Assembly: GCF_022201045.2 (NCBI RefSeq)
Contig: NC_068561.1
Location: forward strand, 23,318,501-23,382,500
Source: Citrus sinensis
Lineage: Eukaryota > Streptophyta > Magnoliopsida > Sapindales > Rutaceae
Length of the DNA: 64,000 bases
Direction of reading: 5' to 3'
Shown here: positions 23,394 through 35,409 of the stretch, piece by piece
Layout: each line of letters begins with the position of its first letter
Position numbering within the stretch: position 1 is the first letter of the stretch
Position numbers and translations under genes: made by a program
The notes under the pieces: model-generated
What the model saw: only the letters and a program-made list of their open reading frames with translations
Told to the model about the DNA's origin: nothing
Databases searched by the model: none

Positions 23394-25386
23394 ATGTCTC
23401 TCACGATTCCCCGTAATTTTCTGGCCTCCTTTCCTTCACTCCATAGAATTTCACCAACCTCCTCTCAAACTCGTCTGAGACCAGTTACAATATTCAAATG
23501 TTCACCAAAGCTCACTCCAATTCAATGCTCAGCGTCAGCGAACAATGGCAGCAGCCTCAGAACTTGCAAGAACTGCAAAACCCAGTACGACCCTTTGCTT
23601 AATCACCCTAGAGCTTGCAGATTCCACACTGCTCATTTTGGAGGTAACCCAATTCATTCCTCATTGTCCTTGTCTCAAAATTATGAGCCATTTTGTCTTT
23701 ATTGTTAAACTTAATCATGTTTGATTAATACTTACGGACTTATATGTTTTAACTATGCTTTCTTTCTAATGTTCTTGCTGGATGTTAAAATAAGAAAAGA
23801 CTATTAATTTGAAGAAAAGGTTGTTATTTTGTTATCAAGCTTTGATAAAGAGAAGGGTTTCAAAATGTAGGTCTGACTATGGAGGATCGTATATTCATAA
23901 ATGAATTAATAATCTGTTGTTGTGTTATTGAAATAATAATCCGGTGGTGTTGTTCGAGAGTTCTGGATTTTATTTGTGTATGTTTGTTACTATGATAGGT
24001 TGTAAGTTTTCTTGCAGAAGAACCATCGAAAGTAAAATTGGTATCAAGCTTTAATTGAACCCAAAATCGAAAATATATGAAAGTACATCATTAAAGTTCA
24101 TAAAGCTCCCACAGTATGTTATCCGTATTTTAGGAAAATGGAGGAAATTCTGTATGGCTGTACGACACTTTATGGAGGAAATTTCGTATGGCTGTCACAA
24201 AGTGTCGGATGCAAGATGGATAAAAGCAATAAAGTCTCAAGTGTCTGATATGCAAAATTTTTATTATATTTACCCGAATATTGTAGGTATGAGGTCAAAG
24301 TACCTTTAATTTTCTCATCAGGAGATGACCTAGAGAAGATAGGGAGATGGGGAGAACTGAGGAGTGTGAAGTAGAGGACATAACTGCACTGGGAACACAT
24401 TCATGTATCTTGACATTGAGGGTGGTTTCTTCATCTGAACATACTTGTAACTTCTAACTAAGTAGAATCTACTAAATTGTCTAACAAAGAAAAGAGTCTA
24501 CTAAGGTAGTCCACTGTCCACCGTAATTTTTAATGAAGGGGACTCACTCTAATGAACTACAATAGTTTGCAGAGATTTTATCTGTAGGGAAAGAGAAAAT
24601 AAAAAGTTCTTGATTTTATCTGTAGGGAAAGAGAAAATAAAAAGTTCTTGATTTACATATAAGAGGACTCGTGAGTCTATGGAATTGTTTCTGTAACTCA
24701 AGGCTTTGGCTGAGATCTAATGTGGTTTACAACTGCATTTTTTCTACATGTGAAGTAGCCCTTAAAATTGAACCCAAACTCAAGTATGTTTCATAGAAAC
24801 AAGATATAGTTATTCATTATATCTACACTCTGGGAGTATGAAAAAATCTTCTAGCAATTCATTGTTGACATTTTGGGTTTACACACATCTTTTCCTCATT
24901 TGATAAGAAGACTAAAAGATAGCCGCCCTCACTGTTACCGAACCATCAAAGTTACGTCAGCAGGGGGCTACCAAAGCTTTTTGGTTGCTTCAAGGATCCT
25001 TTGCAAATCTATGGCAGAGTAGATTTTGCAAGGCCCTTGCTGAAAATGCCTACTATTGCAGAACTGAAGGTGTTAAATGCATGGGTTTCTAAACTCCCCA
25101 TGTCACGGTGCCTGTAGAAAGTTTCAGTAGCTTGGGTATCTTGATGCTTTATTCCATATGCTATTTTTCTCACATTACTTTCTGAAGCCAAATTTTATAG
25201 GTATTTACTTTGTTAAACTCCATTCCCTCAGGAGAAACAAAGAGGAAGTTTGAGAGTGTCTACACAGGAGGCACCATGGATACTCCCGACTCTGGCGAGG
25301 TTTTCCAATACTGGCATTGTTGTGGGTCTGAAGACCCCTTTGACCCTGGATGTACTGCTGCTCCTCATTCCTCATATGATGATTGA
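23394..25386 (+). CDS. small predicted plastid protein with CHORD-like Cys/His motif
   Basis: Two exons, 23394-23643 and 25232-25386, split by a 1.6-kb intron, give 134 residues. The first 45 or so are Ser/Thr/Pro/Arg-rich with few acidic residues, like a chloroplast transit peptide. The remainder carries C58-x2-C61, NHPRAC (H71, C75), RFH (H78), WHCC (C113, C114), C124 and H129. The spacing of HP..C.FH, W.CC and GC....H recalls CHORD zinc-binding domains, although the total is shorter than one standard CHORD plus spacer. I recognise the protein as a conserved plant type but know no function. Zinc or another metal ligand is inferred from the Cys/His pattern. Confidence 0.75.
24574..24649. repeat. 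38-bp perfect tandem duplication
   Basis: The unit GATTTTATCTGTAGGGAAAG and following bases occurs at 24574-24611 and 24612-24649 with no visible mismatch, inside the intron of the gene at 23394. Confidence 0.9.
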
Positions 25387-26760
25387 TTCAGTTGAAAATG
25401 TTCCACAAATGATGCACAGTTAATTTCAACTAAGGCTCTTGATTGTTTCCTTAGTATATATTTGTTCCTCATATGTAGACGGGCAAGTATATATCTTTTT
25501 CCAATTTCCCAATGTAATTTTCAATAAGCCACTCATGTCATGCCACTAAATATGATATTCTTAATATTACATAATCTTCAAAATCTACTAAATGTTACAT
25601 GTGCTTCACTCCCAGATTTCTGATTCAATGCCTAAGACGGCATTAACTGCTACTAAATTTTAGATCCCGATCTAATGCTAGTGTATGTGTTCAACACATC
25701 TTTGGTTGTTATGATGTATGTCTATCTCATAAAATGCTTTTAATAGAAATCCTAATGCTTTGCAAATCATAGTGGAAATCAATCTATGAAGAATGCATTG
25801 CTTGCTGCTGCATATTTCAGAATCTACTCTTCTGAATACACTTATTACCCTTAACTCTAGTTCTCTTTGCTGTCTTTTGTCCAATCCAACTTCAAAAAAA
25901 ATTATTTCCTTATTTTTCCAGATTACAATGTCCTGGATTGGCTTGTAAAGTCATTCCAAGGTTGGATAAATTGTAAAGAGAATTAGCATATTTGTCACTA
26001 ATTGCGTCCCCAGAAATCATCATTTATCCTGGACTTTTAATCTCTAACAGGATTTCAAATTTATTAATCGTGATACTTTCTTGTATTACATATTTGTTTA
26101 TAGGTAATTTTCAAGGTCAGTTTTAGATTATTTCTCATGAATTAATTGTCTTTAAATCGTCCTCTTATTTTTTTAAATCTGAATTTACTTCTCATTTTTG
26201 TTAAGAAAATAAAAAAAAAATTCATCAATCTATTCCCACTTTTTTCTTATTTTTTGAAAAAAAAAAGAATAATTAAGATTTTCCGAAATGTGGGAGTAAT
26301 TTGAATATAATCAATTATTGGAAGGGACTAATCTAAAGTTTACCTAATTTTCAATTACGCATTGCCAGCCATCACTTCTTTGCTCTTTCGTGAGGAAGAA
26401 CATTGTCAAATCGTGTTAACTCACCATGTGAAGAGAGCTTACGCATCACATGCATTGTATGATGCCTTGTGCCAGACCCCATGATATTACGGCAGTCATG
26501 CTCTGGACATTGTTAAATCATTAATCCAATATTAAAATCCTCATCTTTGTTTATTTTTCTTTCTGTTCTCAAGCTGAAGCCACCAATAAAATACTTTATT
26601 GGGTTCTCTGACAAGCACAAACTACAAAGCAAATATCGTTGAGTAATCAATCAATCAACACCGACCTTAACGGCTAGCCAGTTTCCCAAGCTACCTTAGA
26701 AGCTGACCTATGGAATCTTCGATTTAAATCAAGCAATATTTTATAAGAAACGCGGAAACG
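25387..26760. other. intergenic, nothing recognised
   Basis: Contains the 3' UTR of the preceding gene, then AT-rich DNA. The minus-strand ORF near 25678-25884 has no recognisable product. Confidence 0.5.
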
Positions 26761-26927
26761 GGACACGTGTCAACAACCCACTACGGCACTAACGATTTTA
26801 GCATAACCTTAGATCTTGACATTCGCATCTATAAATGCACTGCGAAAATCATTAACTCACCACATCCATCTTTCCCATTCAATCAAACCATTCACAAATT
26901 CAACACAAAACTCTCAGCAAATAAGCA
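26761..26927 (+). promoter_or_regulatory. promoter of small gene A: G-box/ABRE palindrome and TATA box
   Basis: GACACGTGTC at 26762-26771 is a perfect palindrome with a CACGTG core, of the type bound by bZIP or bHLH factors. TATAAA at 26830-26835 lies about 98 bp before the start codon. Stress or light response is suggested by the G-box but is inference. Confidence 0.6.
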
Positions 26928-27380
26928 ATGGAAGCAACATCTCTTAGGTCTTCGCTCGTTTTTGATTCTCTGTTTTCCTCCAAATCACCGAAAAGGAATT
27001 TTGTTACTGTAAGAAGGGCCGGCGCCATAGCTTCTGCGGCTGGAAGAGACTCATGCCATTGGAATTACAGAGGCCAGCTTGTTGATGAAAGCATGATCGT
27101 GTTGCGAAAACGGATTCATGAAATGAAAGTGATGGAGCGAAACTATGAGCCTCCGGCAGAGTGGATGGAGTGGGAGAAGCAATATTATACATGCTATGAT
27201 GAGTTCATATGTAAATTTGTCGGCTTTTTGCAGACACAGTTGATGAACTCAAGGCCAAGCTTTGCTCTTGGGATGCTATCAGTGGTTGCAATGAGTGTGC
27301 CGGCGTCGACATTCATGGTGATTCTCCGGCTGTTAGAGGTGGCTAATGGAGTTCTGTCCGCAATTCATCTTGTTAATTAG
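26928..27380 (+). CDS. small predicted plastid membrane protein, family member A
   Basis: A single open exon of 150 residues. The N-terminus (MEATSLRSSLVFDSLFSSKS) resembles a transit peptide. A conserved core follows: GQLVDESMIVLRKRIHEMKV, then PAEWMEWEKQYY, then a hydrophobic segment at about 118-145. The gene at 30218 shares all these blocks (GGRLVDENMIVLRMRIRETK, PAHWMEWEQKYY) and the gene at 60039 shares them weakly. I do not know its function. A single-span or hairpin plastid membrane protein is plausible. The start is the first ATG giving a transit-like N-terminus, downstream of a TATA box. An overlapping frame at 26767-27012 is a shadow. Confidence 0.7.
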   Translation: MEATSLRSSLVFDSLFSSKSPKRNFVTVRRAGAIASAAGRDSCHWNYRGQLVDESMIVLRKRIHEMKVMERNYEPPAEWMEWEKQYYTCYDEFICKFVGFLQTQLMNSRPSFALGMLSVVAMSVPASTFMVILRLLEVANGVLSAIHLVN

Positions 27381-29101
27381 TTGAGTTTGGTCAGAAAATT
27401 AGGAATCTCTTGTTTGTAAATACAGAAACGTGGCTGAATATGTCATTTGTATTTTGTATACGTATGTTCCATCACCATCGTCTCATCTTTTAAAAACAGA
27501 TGATGAGATTCTTTGATTTAATTTTAATTGAATCCCTTTTTTGTTAATATTATTTTGTTATTGTCATTTATTGTGAGAAATCCCATTTTGCACTGTGATA
27601 AGATAGAATTTGAATCAAATACTGAGTTGAGCTTTATTTACTGAACTTAGGTTTACTTAAAATTAAATTACATGTTATTTTTTACTCAATAACTACTAAT
27701 CATAATATTAATAATCTCCTCTCAAGTCCTACAACTTGATCTCAATCCCATACGGTATTATAAATATCAAGTCAAACTCCGATAATTTTAATTTTGATTT
27801 TCAATTAAGCGATCATTAATCATTGGAGTGAAAGGCCAACTTATTATATAGTCTAATAAATATGATATGAATTTTTTTTTTTCTAACATATTGTCGCAGA
27901 TTATGAATTTTAAGTTTTGATAGATAATAGAGAACACGTACCAGTTGTGCCCGTCCCGTTCAAATAATCAAATTAAAGTGTGGATGATTGATTGGAGGGC
28001 TTGTTTGTGACACTCATTTTAATTGTTTCATGATGCCTCTTAAATCTCAAGCAAACTCAATGAAGCTGGTCCAACTTTTATTTCACTGTGGCCTGTTGTT
28101 AAGCAATTCAAATGGATCAATTCTGGCCCGCCCAGATCTCTCAGCCGTATACAAGCTCTCCACGTAAAGACTTTTCCCTCCGTAATTTCCCGAATTCATC
28201 CACCTCACCTGTGAAGAGTAATTAGGAAAGTTACTGATACATTAGATTTCTTTGTATATTTTTTGAATTACATAGACTGTGATCAATCGATCTTTACAAT
28301 TGAGAGCTTATTGAAATTTCCGAGCCCAATTATGTGATATCATAATCTGAATACGCGAACTGATAATGAACCAACCCTACATGAGAAGACTGAGCCCTGC
28401 GTAATTTCTTAACCGCGCAACTTTGTGATAATGCATGGGAGCTTTCAATTATTGAGGCGTGAAGATTCAATGTACCTTCAACAATTTTCTCGAACGAATG
28501 TTTAGAGTCAAATAGATAATCATTAATTTTGATAGATCTATTTTCACACCAACATCAACACTACAAGTGTGGACATTCTCTGTAAATTTCACTATTTTTG
28601 ATAAGAATATTTCATTCTCATTCTGCGGCCGAGCCTGTTTGCCTGTAACCTATGGACACGTCAACACCAAATCTTAGATAGATTACTGAAAATGACAAAG
28701 AATTTAACTAGAAAAATCAATATAAGTGGCTATATCTATGTATCTATTTGTCTTTTACATACGACGGAATCAAAACATTTTAATATGTTATCGAATTTTG
28801 TTTTCAGTAACAGCCATGGCGGTGAATACAAAACAACAAAAAAAAAAAAACTCCTCATGAAATGAAGGTTCTAATAAGAACAAGTCTATTCTTAAAAAAC
28901 ACGTTTATATTAACAAAATTTTAATACGAAGAACTAAGATGACAATCAATTAGTTTTCAAGATTTCATAATTAAGCACGTACGTCGGTAAAATCTAAAAG
29001 TTAAAAAAAATAAAATGACAAAGATATCCATTTTGTTTTGAATTTATGCAAAGAACTACTCGACATAATTTCAAAAAGCATATATAGAACATATAAAATT
29101 A
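27381..29101. other. intergenic, partly duplicated
   Basis: AT-rich DNA with no supported gene. About 28740-28910 resembles 33480-33690 (TACATACGACGGAATCAAAA against TACAAGCTACTGAATCAAAA, and GAAGGTTCTAAT in both), pointing to an older duplication spanning this area. Confidence 0.45.
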
Positions 29102-29615
29102 TTATATATGTAAATTTTTTTTTGTTAATACAAAAATGCCTATTCTTGGCATATATGTGGTCAATTGATGAGCCAGTGTGGTACCAGTCTTCTTTAAAAT
29201 TGAACTTTCTTCAAGGCCACCTCCATCCCCGTCGCTATCAATTCTCCTGTTCTTTTCACGTTCCCTATCAGCATCTTGTTTCTTTTCTTCGAAGTTGTGT
29301 ATGTACAAATAATTGTAAGTTAATTAAAAAAAAACAAAAACAAAATTAGTTGATTTGAGTTTCCTTTTCAGAAATTTCGTTTGCAAGGCATTTGCTACAC
29401 TCAGCCGTCCACGTTTCCTTGGAAATCATGTCACTTGAAAAGAATATATCTGAAAATGCCACATGACGTGGCCTATCTATCGACACGGTTTTCCCATAAC
29501 TGCAACCTTCTCCGCTAAGGCATAATGTTGTGATATAATAACATCCAAATCCTTCAACTTTTAAATGTGTCTCAACTACGACCACAATTTGTCTATTTCC
29601 ATTGATTGATCCCAA
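29102..29615 (-). other. two adjacent unrecognised minus-strand ORFs
   Basis: An 89-residue frame (29615-29346, starting MGSINGNRQIVVVVETHLKV) is followed by a frame (29308-29102) with a charged stretch KKQDADREREKNRRIDSDGD. The composition of both is more protein-like than most chance frames here. I recognise no family, see no convincing splice linking them, and cannot exclude chance or a decayed gene. Confidence 0.2.
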
Positions 29616-30217
29616 AGATGCTGCCTAAATTACTACAATACCCTCATGCGTTAAATTTTATGTAGTTTTTACGTTTCGATAATGATAGTCCGTCCAAAAT
29701 TTATCCTAACTAATGCATCGATCCAAATTCAGGTGTCGTGATGTAGCATCCATTGAATAGACATTGATGATGTGCAATTTCAAATGAACAAATTATTTCA
29801 TTTGTTGTGATGTAATTTTTGAGATGATTATCATTATTCTATAAATTCTGATGGTCCAAAATAAAATAAAAATATTATTGAAATAATGATAGCCATATAT
29901 TAGTACTCTTACTGATCGTGATGAATTTTTTGGGACGTATAACCTTAATAACACCGTAAGGGTAATTTGGTCATTTGAGTACGCCTCCTCGGAGACCTAT
30001 TTGACACAAATACAAAAAATCTATTTTAACTTGAAAAAACGAAAAATATAGGGGAGTTGGATGTTATTATCCTATTCTGCAATCTGTCACGCAACCTCGG
30101 ATATCCCTATAAATATCGCAACCACCTGTCTAATGATTATTTAACAAAAAATATCCCTTATATCGTTGTTACACATATAATTATTTCTTGAGCTGGCTCC
30201 TAACTAAATCTTCAACA
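29616..30217 (+). promoter_or_regulatory. upstream region of small gene B
   Basis: AT-rich DNA. A TATA-like CCTATAAATA lies near 30105-30114, about 105 bp before the start codon, matching the spacing seen in gene A. Confidence 0.45.
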
Positions 30218-30700
30218 ATGCAAGCAATCAGTTTCTTCTACTCCTCCGCCACGCTTCCTCGCCGCCCGGAAGCACTCTTCTCCCCGCTGCCGCCGCCACG
30301 TGGCAAGAAACCCTACATCCTGGCCATGGCTGCAAGCAGCAATAGGGGCTCATCTTCATCAAATTCCAACTATAAGGGACGACATTTCGGAGGCAGGCTT
30401 GTGGACGAGAACATGATCGTGCTGCGAATGCGCATTCGAGAGACCAAATTGTCGGAAGCAAGTGATGAGCAGCTGCCTGCACATTGGATGGAGTGGGAAC
30501 AAAAATACTACCCAGATTATATTCAGGATGTTTTAGAAGCTGTGGGATTGTTGCAGAATTATTTGATGCATTTGAGGCCAAGTTCAGCGTTAGGGATTAT
30601 AGCACTTGTTACATTGGCCGTGCTTATTTCTTCTGGGGTTGCTTTGGTTCAAGCTGTACATATAGCTCAGATGATCATTTCTACCTTTCATTCGGGCTGA
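30218..30700 (+). CDS. small predicted plastid membrane protein, family member B
   Basis: A single open exon of 160 residues from the ATG at 30218. The N-terminus is Ser/Pro/Arg-rich and transit-like. GGRLVDENMIVLRMRIRETK and PAHWMEWEQKYY match gene A, and a hydrophobic segment lies at about 125-155. A closely similar relative sits 3.3 kb upstream in the same orientation, so the two are tandem duplicates. Neither interrupts the region where the relative at 60039 has its intron. Function is unknown. The protein-coding body is unique, but its 3' flank is duplicated downstream. Confidence 0.7.
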   Translation: MQAISFFYSSATLPRRPEALFSPLPPPRGKKPYILAMAASSNRGSSSSNSNYKGRHFGGRLVDENMIVLRMRIRETKLSEASDEQLPAHWMEWEQKYYPDYIQDVLEAVGLLQNYLMHLRPSSALGIIALVTLAVLISSGVALVQAVHIAQMIISTFHSG

Positions 30701-30759
30701 TTTTCTTTGTTATTAATTTGTATTAGTAGTAAGTTTTGAGGAAAAAAAGAAAAAAAAAA

Positions 30760-31930
30760 TTAGCAATAGAGGCGGTGGTCCATCTCTTTAAGCTTGTTCT
30801 GTGTATATATATGATTAATGTCGGAGATTATTTCTTGTTTTTTAAATGATATTTCTCTACAAAATTAAGTGAATAAATAAACCCCTTTTTTTTTAAAAAA
30901 AAAAAGTGTTGCTTTCCCTTCTTTTGAAATTGGTTTAAAAAAACTGGTGTTATTCATTATTTTATTTTATTTTTTTATTTGCAGGACAAGAATATATTTA
31001 AAGAAGGAATGATATTGAGCCACCACAAGAAGATACTATTAAGATAGAAACATCAATACTATAGCATAAACAGTATTGTTATGTTGTGTGTTACTGTGAT
31101 ATTGTATTATGAACAAATAATATGAATCTTTGTAATTTCTATCGAGTCCAACTATGGTGCAACTGTAGTATCATGTCACAGTTGCACCCAACTATTAAAT
31201 CCAGTTATGGTAACAACTGTGGACTGGATCCACTGGTTGGATGCAGTTGTGGTATTTGCATCATAATTTTGCTCTTTCCATCTTGATGGTATCTTTTTGG
31301 TGTTTAAATATCAATAGTTACATTAAAGAGACTAAAAGCAGCCCATATGATTAATTACTCTTACATCATTTAAAATCTTTTTGCTTACTAGAAAGTTAAG
31401 CAAAGATTGAGGATGGAAATCTTTTAAAAGTATAAAATTACAGCGTGAGATGATTTAGTTATATCTACTTTTCCAAAATCATTAGTTATTTTCAAAATAA
31501 GTATAAGTGCGGCAATATTAATTGTTGTAATCAATTATAAAATGACGTGATATATAAGTCCGTCTCACCAAAAATTTCAGTATAGTAAGAACGTAAATCA
31601 ATTACAAGTTGAATTAATTTATTACTCAATATGAACATGTCAATTTGTATGCCTAATACGTTTTATGTCAAATGTGCATTTGACAATATTTGGTTATGAT
31701 AGAGCCGTTAATCACGTGATAGATCTATTTAGCCTAAAATTTTCTCGATTTTATGACCTTTAATCTAAGAAGAAAGTAAATTAATTTACTGTTTGACCCA
31801 AACTTTGTCAAGTCCCTAAAACCTATAAAGTATGACTTAAAATCAGTTGGTGTGCTGACTTCCCCTTGATTTAAGGGTTAGTTCTAGGATTACAAGTCTC
31901 ATTATAGATATACAAGCTAAAATATGTCTA
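30760..31930 (+). repeat. tandem duplication of gene B 3' flank, copy 1
   Basis: Begins near AGGCGGTGGTCCATCTCTTT and ends near ATTACAAGTCTCATTATAGA and ACAAGCTAAAAT. It matches 32034-32881 along its length, except for a 325-bp insertion at 31005-31329. Without the insertion it is about 846 bp, against 848 bp for copy 2. Confidence 0.75.
31005..31329 (+). mobile_element. 325-bp insertion inside duplication copy 1
   Basis: TTAAAGA occurs at both edges (30998-31004 and 31323-31329), consistent with a 7-bp target duplication, and copy 2 shows the empty site (around 32292-32300). The interior holds the hairpin GGTGCAACTGT ... ACAGTTGCACC and several related CAACTGTGG words. There are no clear terminal inverted repeats. 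It is probably a small non-autonomous transposon of unknown family. Confidence 0.55.
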
Positions 31931-32033
31931 TGAAAACAAACATGAAGTCGAGATATTTGATTAATACATATATCTATATTGACATACAAACATGTATTAT
32001 AGCAGTAAATTAAAAAAATAAAAAATAAAAAAT

Positions 32034-32881
32034 GTAGTAACGGGAGGTGGCGGTCCATATCTTTAAATTCTTATTCCGTGTATATGTGAGTAATGTTGAT
32101 TTAGGGGAAACGTCGGAGACTATTTCTTGTTTTGAATGATATTTCTCTATAAAATTAAGTGAATAAGCAAACTTTTTTTTTTTTATCTTTTTTGTTCGAA
32201 TAGTGTTGTTTTCCCTCATTTTGAAGTGGGTTGAAGAAAACTTGGATTGTTAATTATTTTTATTATTTATTTGCAGGATAAGAACATATTGAAGTTGTCT
32301 AAAGCAACCCAAAATGATTAGTTACTATAACATTGTTTAAAATCAATTTGCTTACTAGAAAGGTAAGCAAAGATTGGGGATAGAAAGTTTGTAATAAGAG
32401 TAATTAAGGCGTAAGATGATTTTTGTATATTCTACTTTGCTAAAATTATTGGTTTTTTTTTTTAAATAAGTAAATATTTATTGTGAAATGACATGATGTC
32501 TCACCTAAAACCTTTGAAATAGTAAGAAAGTAAATCAATCGTAATCTACATTAATATATGGTTAAACACGGATTTGTCAACTATTCATGTGTAAAACATT
32601 ATTTGTCAAATATATGTTTGACAATATTTGGTTTTATTAAACTCGTTAATCACGTGATAGATCGATCTAACCTAAAATTTTCTTAATCTTATAATCTTTA
32701 AAGTAAAAAAAAAAGTAAATTAATTTATAGCTCAACCCGAACTTAATTGTCAAATGCCTAAAACCTATAACGTACGACTTAAAATCAGTTTTTGTGTTGA
32801 TTCTCCCTTAATTTCAAGGATTAAAATTTTAGGGTTACAAGTCTCAACGTGGATACATATGCAAGCTAAAACATATCTAGT
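32034..32881 (+). repeat. tandem duplication of gene B 3' flank, copy 2
   Basis: Homologous to 30760-31930 without the insertion. It contains no coding sequence for the small protein, so either only the flank was duplicated or the coding part was lost. Confidence 0.75.
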
Positions 32882-32892
32882 AATGAATCTCA

Positions 32893-33165
32893 ATTGAAAG
32901 CTTGTTAATCTCGACTGTTCATGAAAATTGGACTCATTATAAAACGCCTCTTGTCGTTTTTAAGTTAAATATCAAGAGGTGAAATTGAAAAGCCTTTGAT
33001 TAGCTTAATTCGCGTCCTTAATTGTCGCCATATATACATACATAACATAATTATATTCAATGAAATCTGACATAAAGCTTGTTAATTTGGACCGTCTGTG
33101 AAAGTTGGATTCGTTAAAATGCCTCCTCTTGTGGTTGGAGGGTAAATGTCAAAAAGCAGATCAAT
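32893..33165 (+). repeat. short duplicated segment, two copies
   Basis: AAAGCTTGTTAATCTCGACT (about 32897) and its neighbours recur near 33075 as AAAGCTTGTTAATTTGGACC. Similarity runs for roughly 90 bp to the CTCTTGT(C/G)GT words. The copies are moderately diverged. Confidence 0.5.
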
Positions 33166-34725
33166 TCTGCATCAAAATTGCTTTTTCCCTAAATTGAAAG
33201 ATACATATGAGAGAACCATATACGTCCAAAAACGGACAACGTACGTCATTGAAAATTTAACAAGTTTTTTTTTTTTTTTGGGTACATTTACCATCTTTAA
33301 ATCAAGATAAGCACTCAACACTCTGTGGATCTTTTTCACATTATCATCAACAATATTAAAAATTAATTTTGACATTTTCCCGTAAAATTACTATTCTTTT
33401 GGCTGAGTATCTTATCAACACTGAATCTTTTAATTTGATATTACCACACAGAATTAACGATGAGTAATGGACTCGAAAACTAATTCTATTTAATTGTCTC
33501 TTTTACAAGCTACTGAATCAAAACATTAAACTATGTACTGGTTCTCGAAACTGTTGTCTGTGTCAAGTCAACAAATATGTCTTCGCGGGTTAAGAAAAAC
33601 ATACATATAAGCTCATGATAAAGTTAATAAACAAAAAGGAGAAGGTTCTAATTTAATCAGACCTAGTCGATTCTAAAAATAAAATAAAATAAAATCACTC
33701 GCAAGTCATTCATATTTACTATAGTTTATACAAGAAGTGTTGAAGATTGAAACTATAAACTTATTATATCACCTAATTAACTACTCATTTAAAAAAAAAA
33801 AAAAAGAACATGTAAATGATTAATCGTAGGTCGTAATCTCTGCATGCCTATGAATTGAAGCTAAAACCCACAACACGTTGGTTCTTTTTTCTTTTTTCTT
33901 TTTTTTTTTTGGTGGTTGTTTTTTAATGGTTTAAATGAAATGAAAAGTCTCATTCACTGAATACCGAACACATTCACAATCAAGCTGAGTCATGCCCATA
34001 ATCAGAGAGCACGTAGCACGTAAAACGGGGGCTTCTTTTTTTTTTTTTTTTCTTTTTGGTTCACATCTTGCGCAAACGGGACAAAAAGATTAAGCCGCTA
34101 CCTTATTTTGGATCAATAAAAGTTTCAGGCTGTCATCTAAAGCAAATCTAATTATATTCTTCATTTAATTTTAAATCAATGATATTTCTTCCTCAGAAAC
34201 AAGCTATTTTTGGGTATTCTAATGTTAATATATTGCTTCCGGTGCGGTTCATCAAAAAATCTGTCTTAAAAACCAATATTAATTTCTGAAGAATTATAAT
34301 TAAGAAACTTTCTTGATCAAAGTACAAAGTCAACAAAAAAAAAAATGATTTGTGATCTGATTTTGATCAAATTATCAAAAGAATAATAATATACATACAT
34401 TCATGTATTTTAGTGTCAATGCGCGTACTATTGTTGTCGGTACATCTGCACCTATCGTTTTCAACTACAATTCGATTGTTCTTCTCTTAGTATATTCGTA
34501 AAAGAACTTAAATTAAGGAAAAAAAAAAAGTTGGGAGCTCGCTAAGGAACCCCACAATCAAGCTAATTAATTAATGTTAATTAATCTGTTTGTGTTTCTT
34601 TAACAAGAATCTGTCTCGATCACAAACAACTATTAGCACGCGGCTTGCCCGCATAATAAATAATTAATAATGTCACCGGTCACGTCTACTCGGTTTTGTT
34701 TTCTTTTGTTTCTATTAATTAATGT
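33166..34725. other. intergenic, nothing recognised
   Basis: AT-rich DNA with several poly-A and poly-T tracts. Apart from the resemblance of 33480-33690 to 28740-28910, no feature is supported. Confidence 0.5.
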
Positions 34726-34726
34726 T

Positions 34727-35050
34727 TTTTTTTAGACTGATTAATCATCAGATTACTGCATTACACAGATATTTACAACAACTGCTTATTGTAGCAGAGG
34801 TATTACACTGATATTTACAATCAGATATACATGATTGGGACTTACATTATTACAATGAATTCTATGAAGTACATACCCAATACAAATAACCCCTCACAAG
34901 AGAGGATGTCCATACTCCACTTGCATTTCGCAAGGAATAATGATATAAAGAACATTTAGCCCCCACAATGCTTTTGTAGGGGCTAGAACCGCTGCCCTCA
35001 CAATGCTTGTGAGGGCAGCAGCCCACCACTTCGGCCTTGGCCGAAGTGGC
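34727..35050 (-). mobile_element. tRNA-derived SINE, copy 1
   Basis: An inverted copy: the poly-A tail appears as poly-T near 34725-34733 and the tRNA-like head lies at the high-coordinate end. In the minus direction it has box-B-like GGTTCTAGCCC and paired hairpin-like words AGGGCAGC. A 17-bp target duplication, TTCTATTAATTAATGTT, flanks it exactly (34710-34726 and 35051-35067), which shows a fairly young, complete insertion. Confidence 0.85.
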
Positions 35051-35079
35051 TTCTATTAATTAATGTTGATTGGTTTGCT

Positions 35080-35409
35080 TTTTTTTTTTTTTTGAAGTCT
35101 GTTATACACAGATATTACTGATATTACATCAGACATTACAATTAATATTTACAATCATACTATATAACTGGGACCACCATCATATATTGACACACTGAAG
35201 TATATGCCCAGATATTTTAAACCCTCTCTAATATTCGAGGGGTGCCTGCTCCACTCACATTTCGTAAGGGAGAGACTGTCTCCACTCAATTAATTGATAA
35301 TTGAAGAAGAACTGAAACTAACCTCCATAATGCTCTTATGGAGGCTCGAACCCTTGCACTCAACATTATAAGTGCAAGGCTTCTCCCATTGGACCAAAGG
35401 CCCATTGGT
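35080..35409 (-). mobile_element. tRNA-derived SINE, copy 2
   Basis: An inverted copy with poly-T at 35079-35093 and, on the minus strand, TGGTCCAATGGGAG (box-A-like) and GGGTTCGAGCC (box B). The flanks repeat as TTGATTGGTTTGCTTTT (from 35066) and TTGATTGGTTTTCTTTT (from 35410), a target duplication with one mismatch. It lies directly beside copy 1, overlapping the end of that copy's target duplication, and shares its general layout. Confidence 0.85.
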
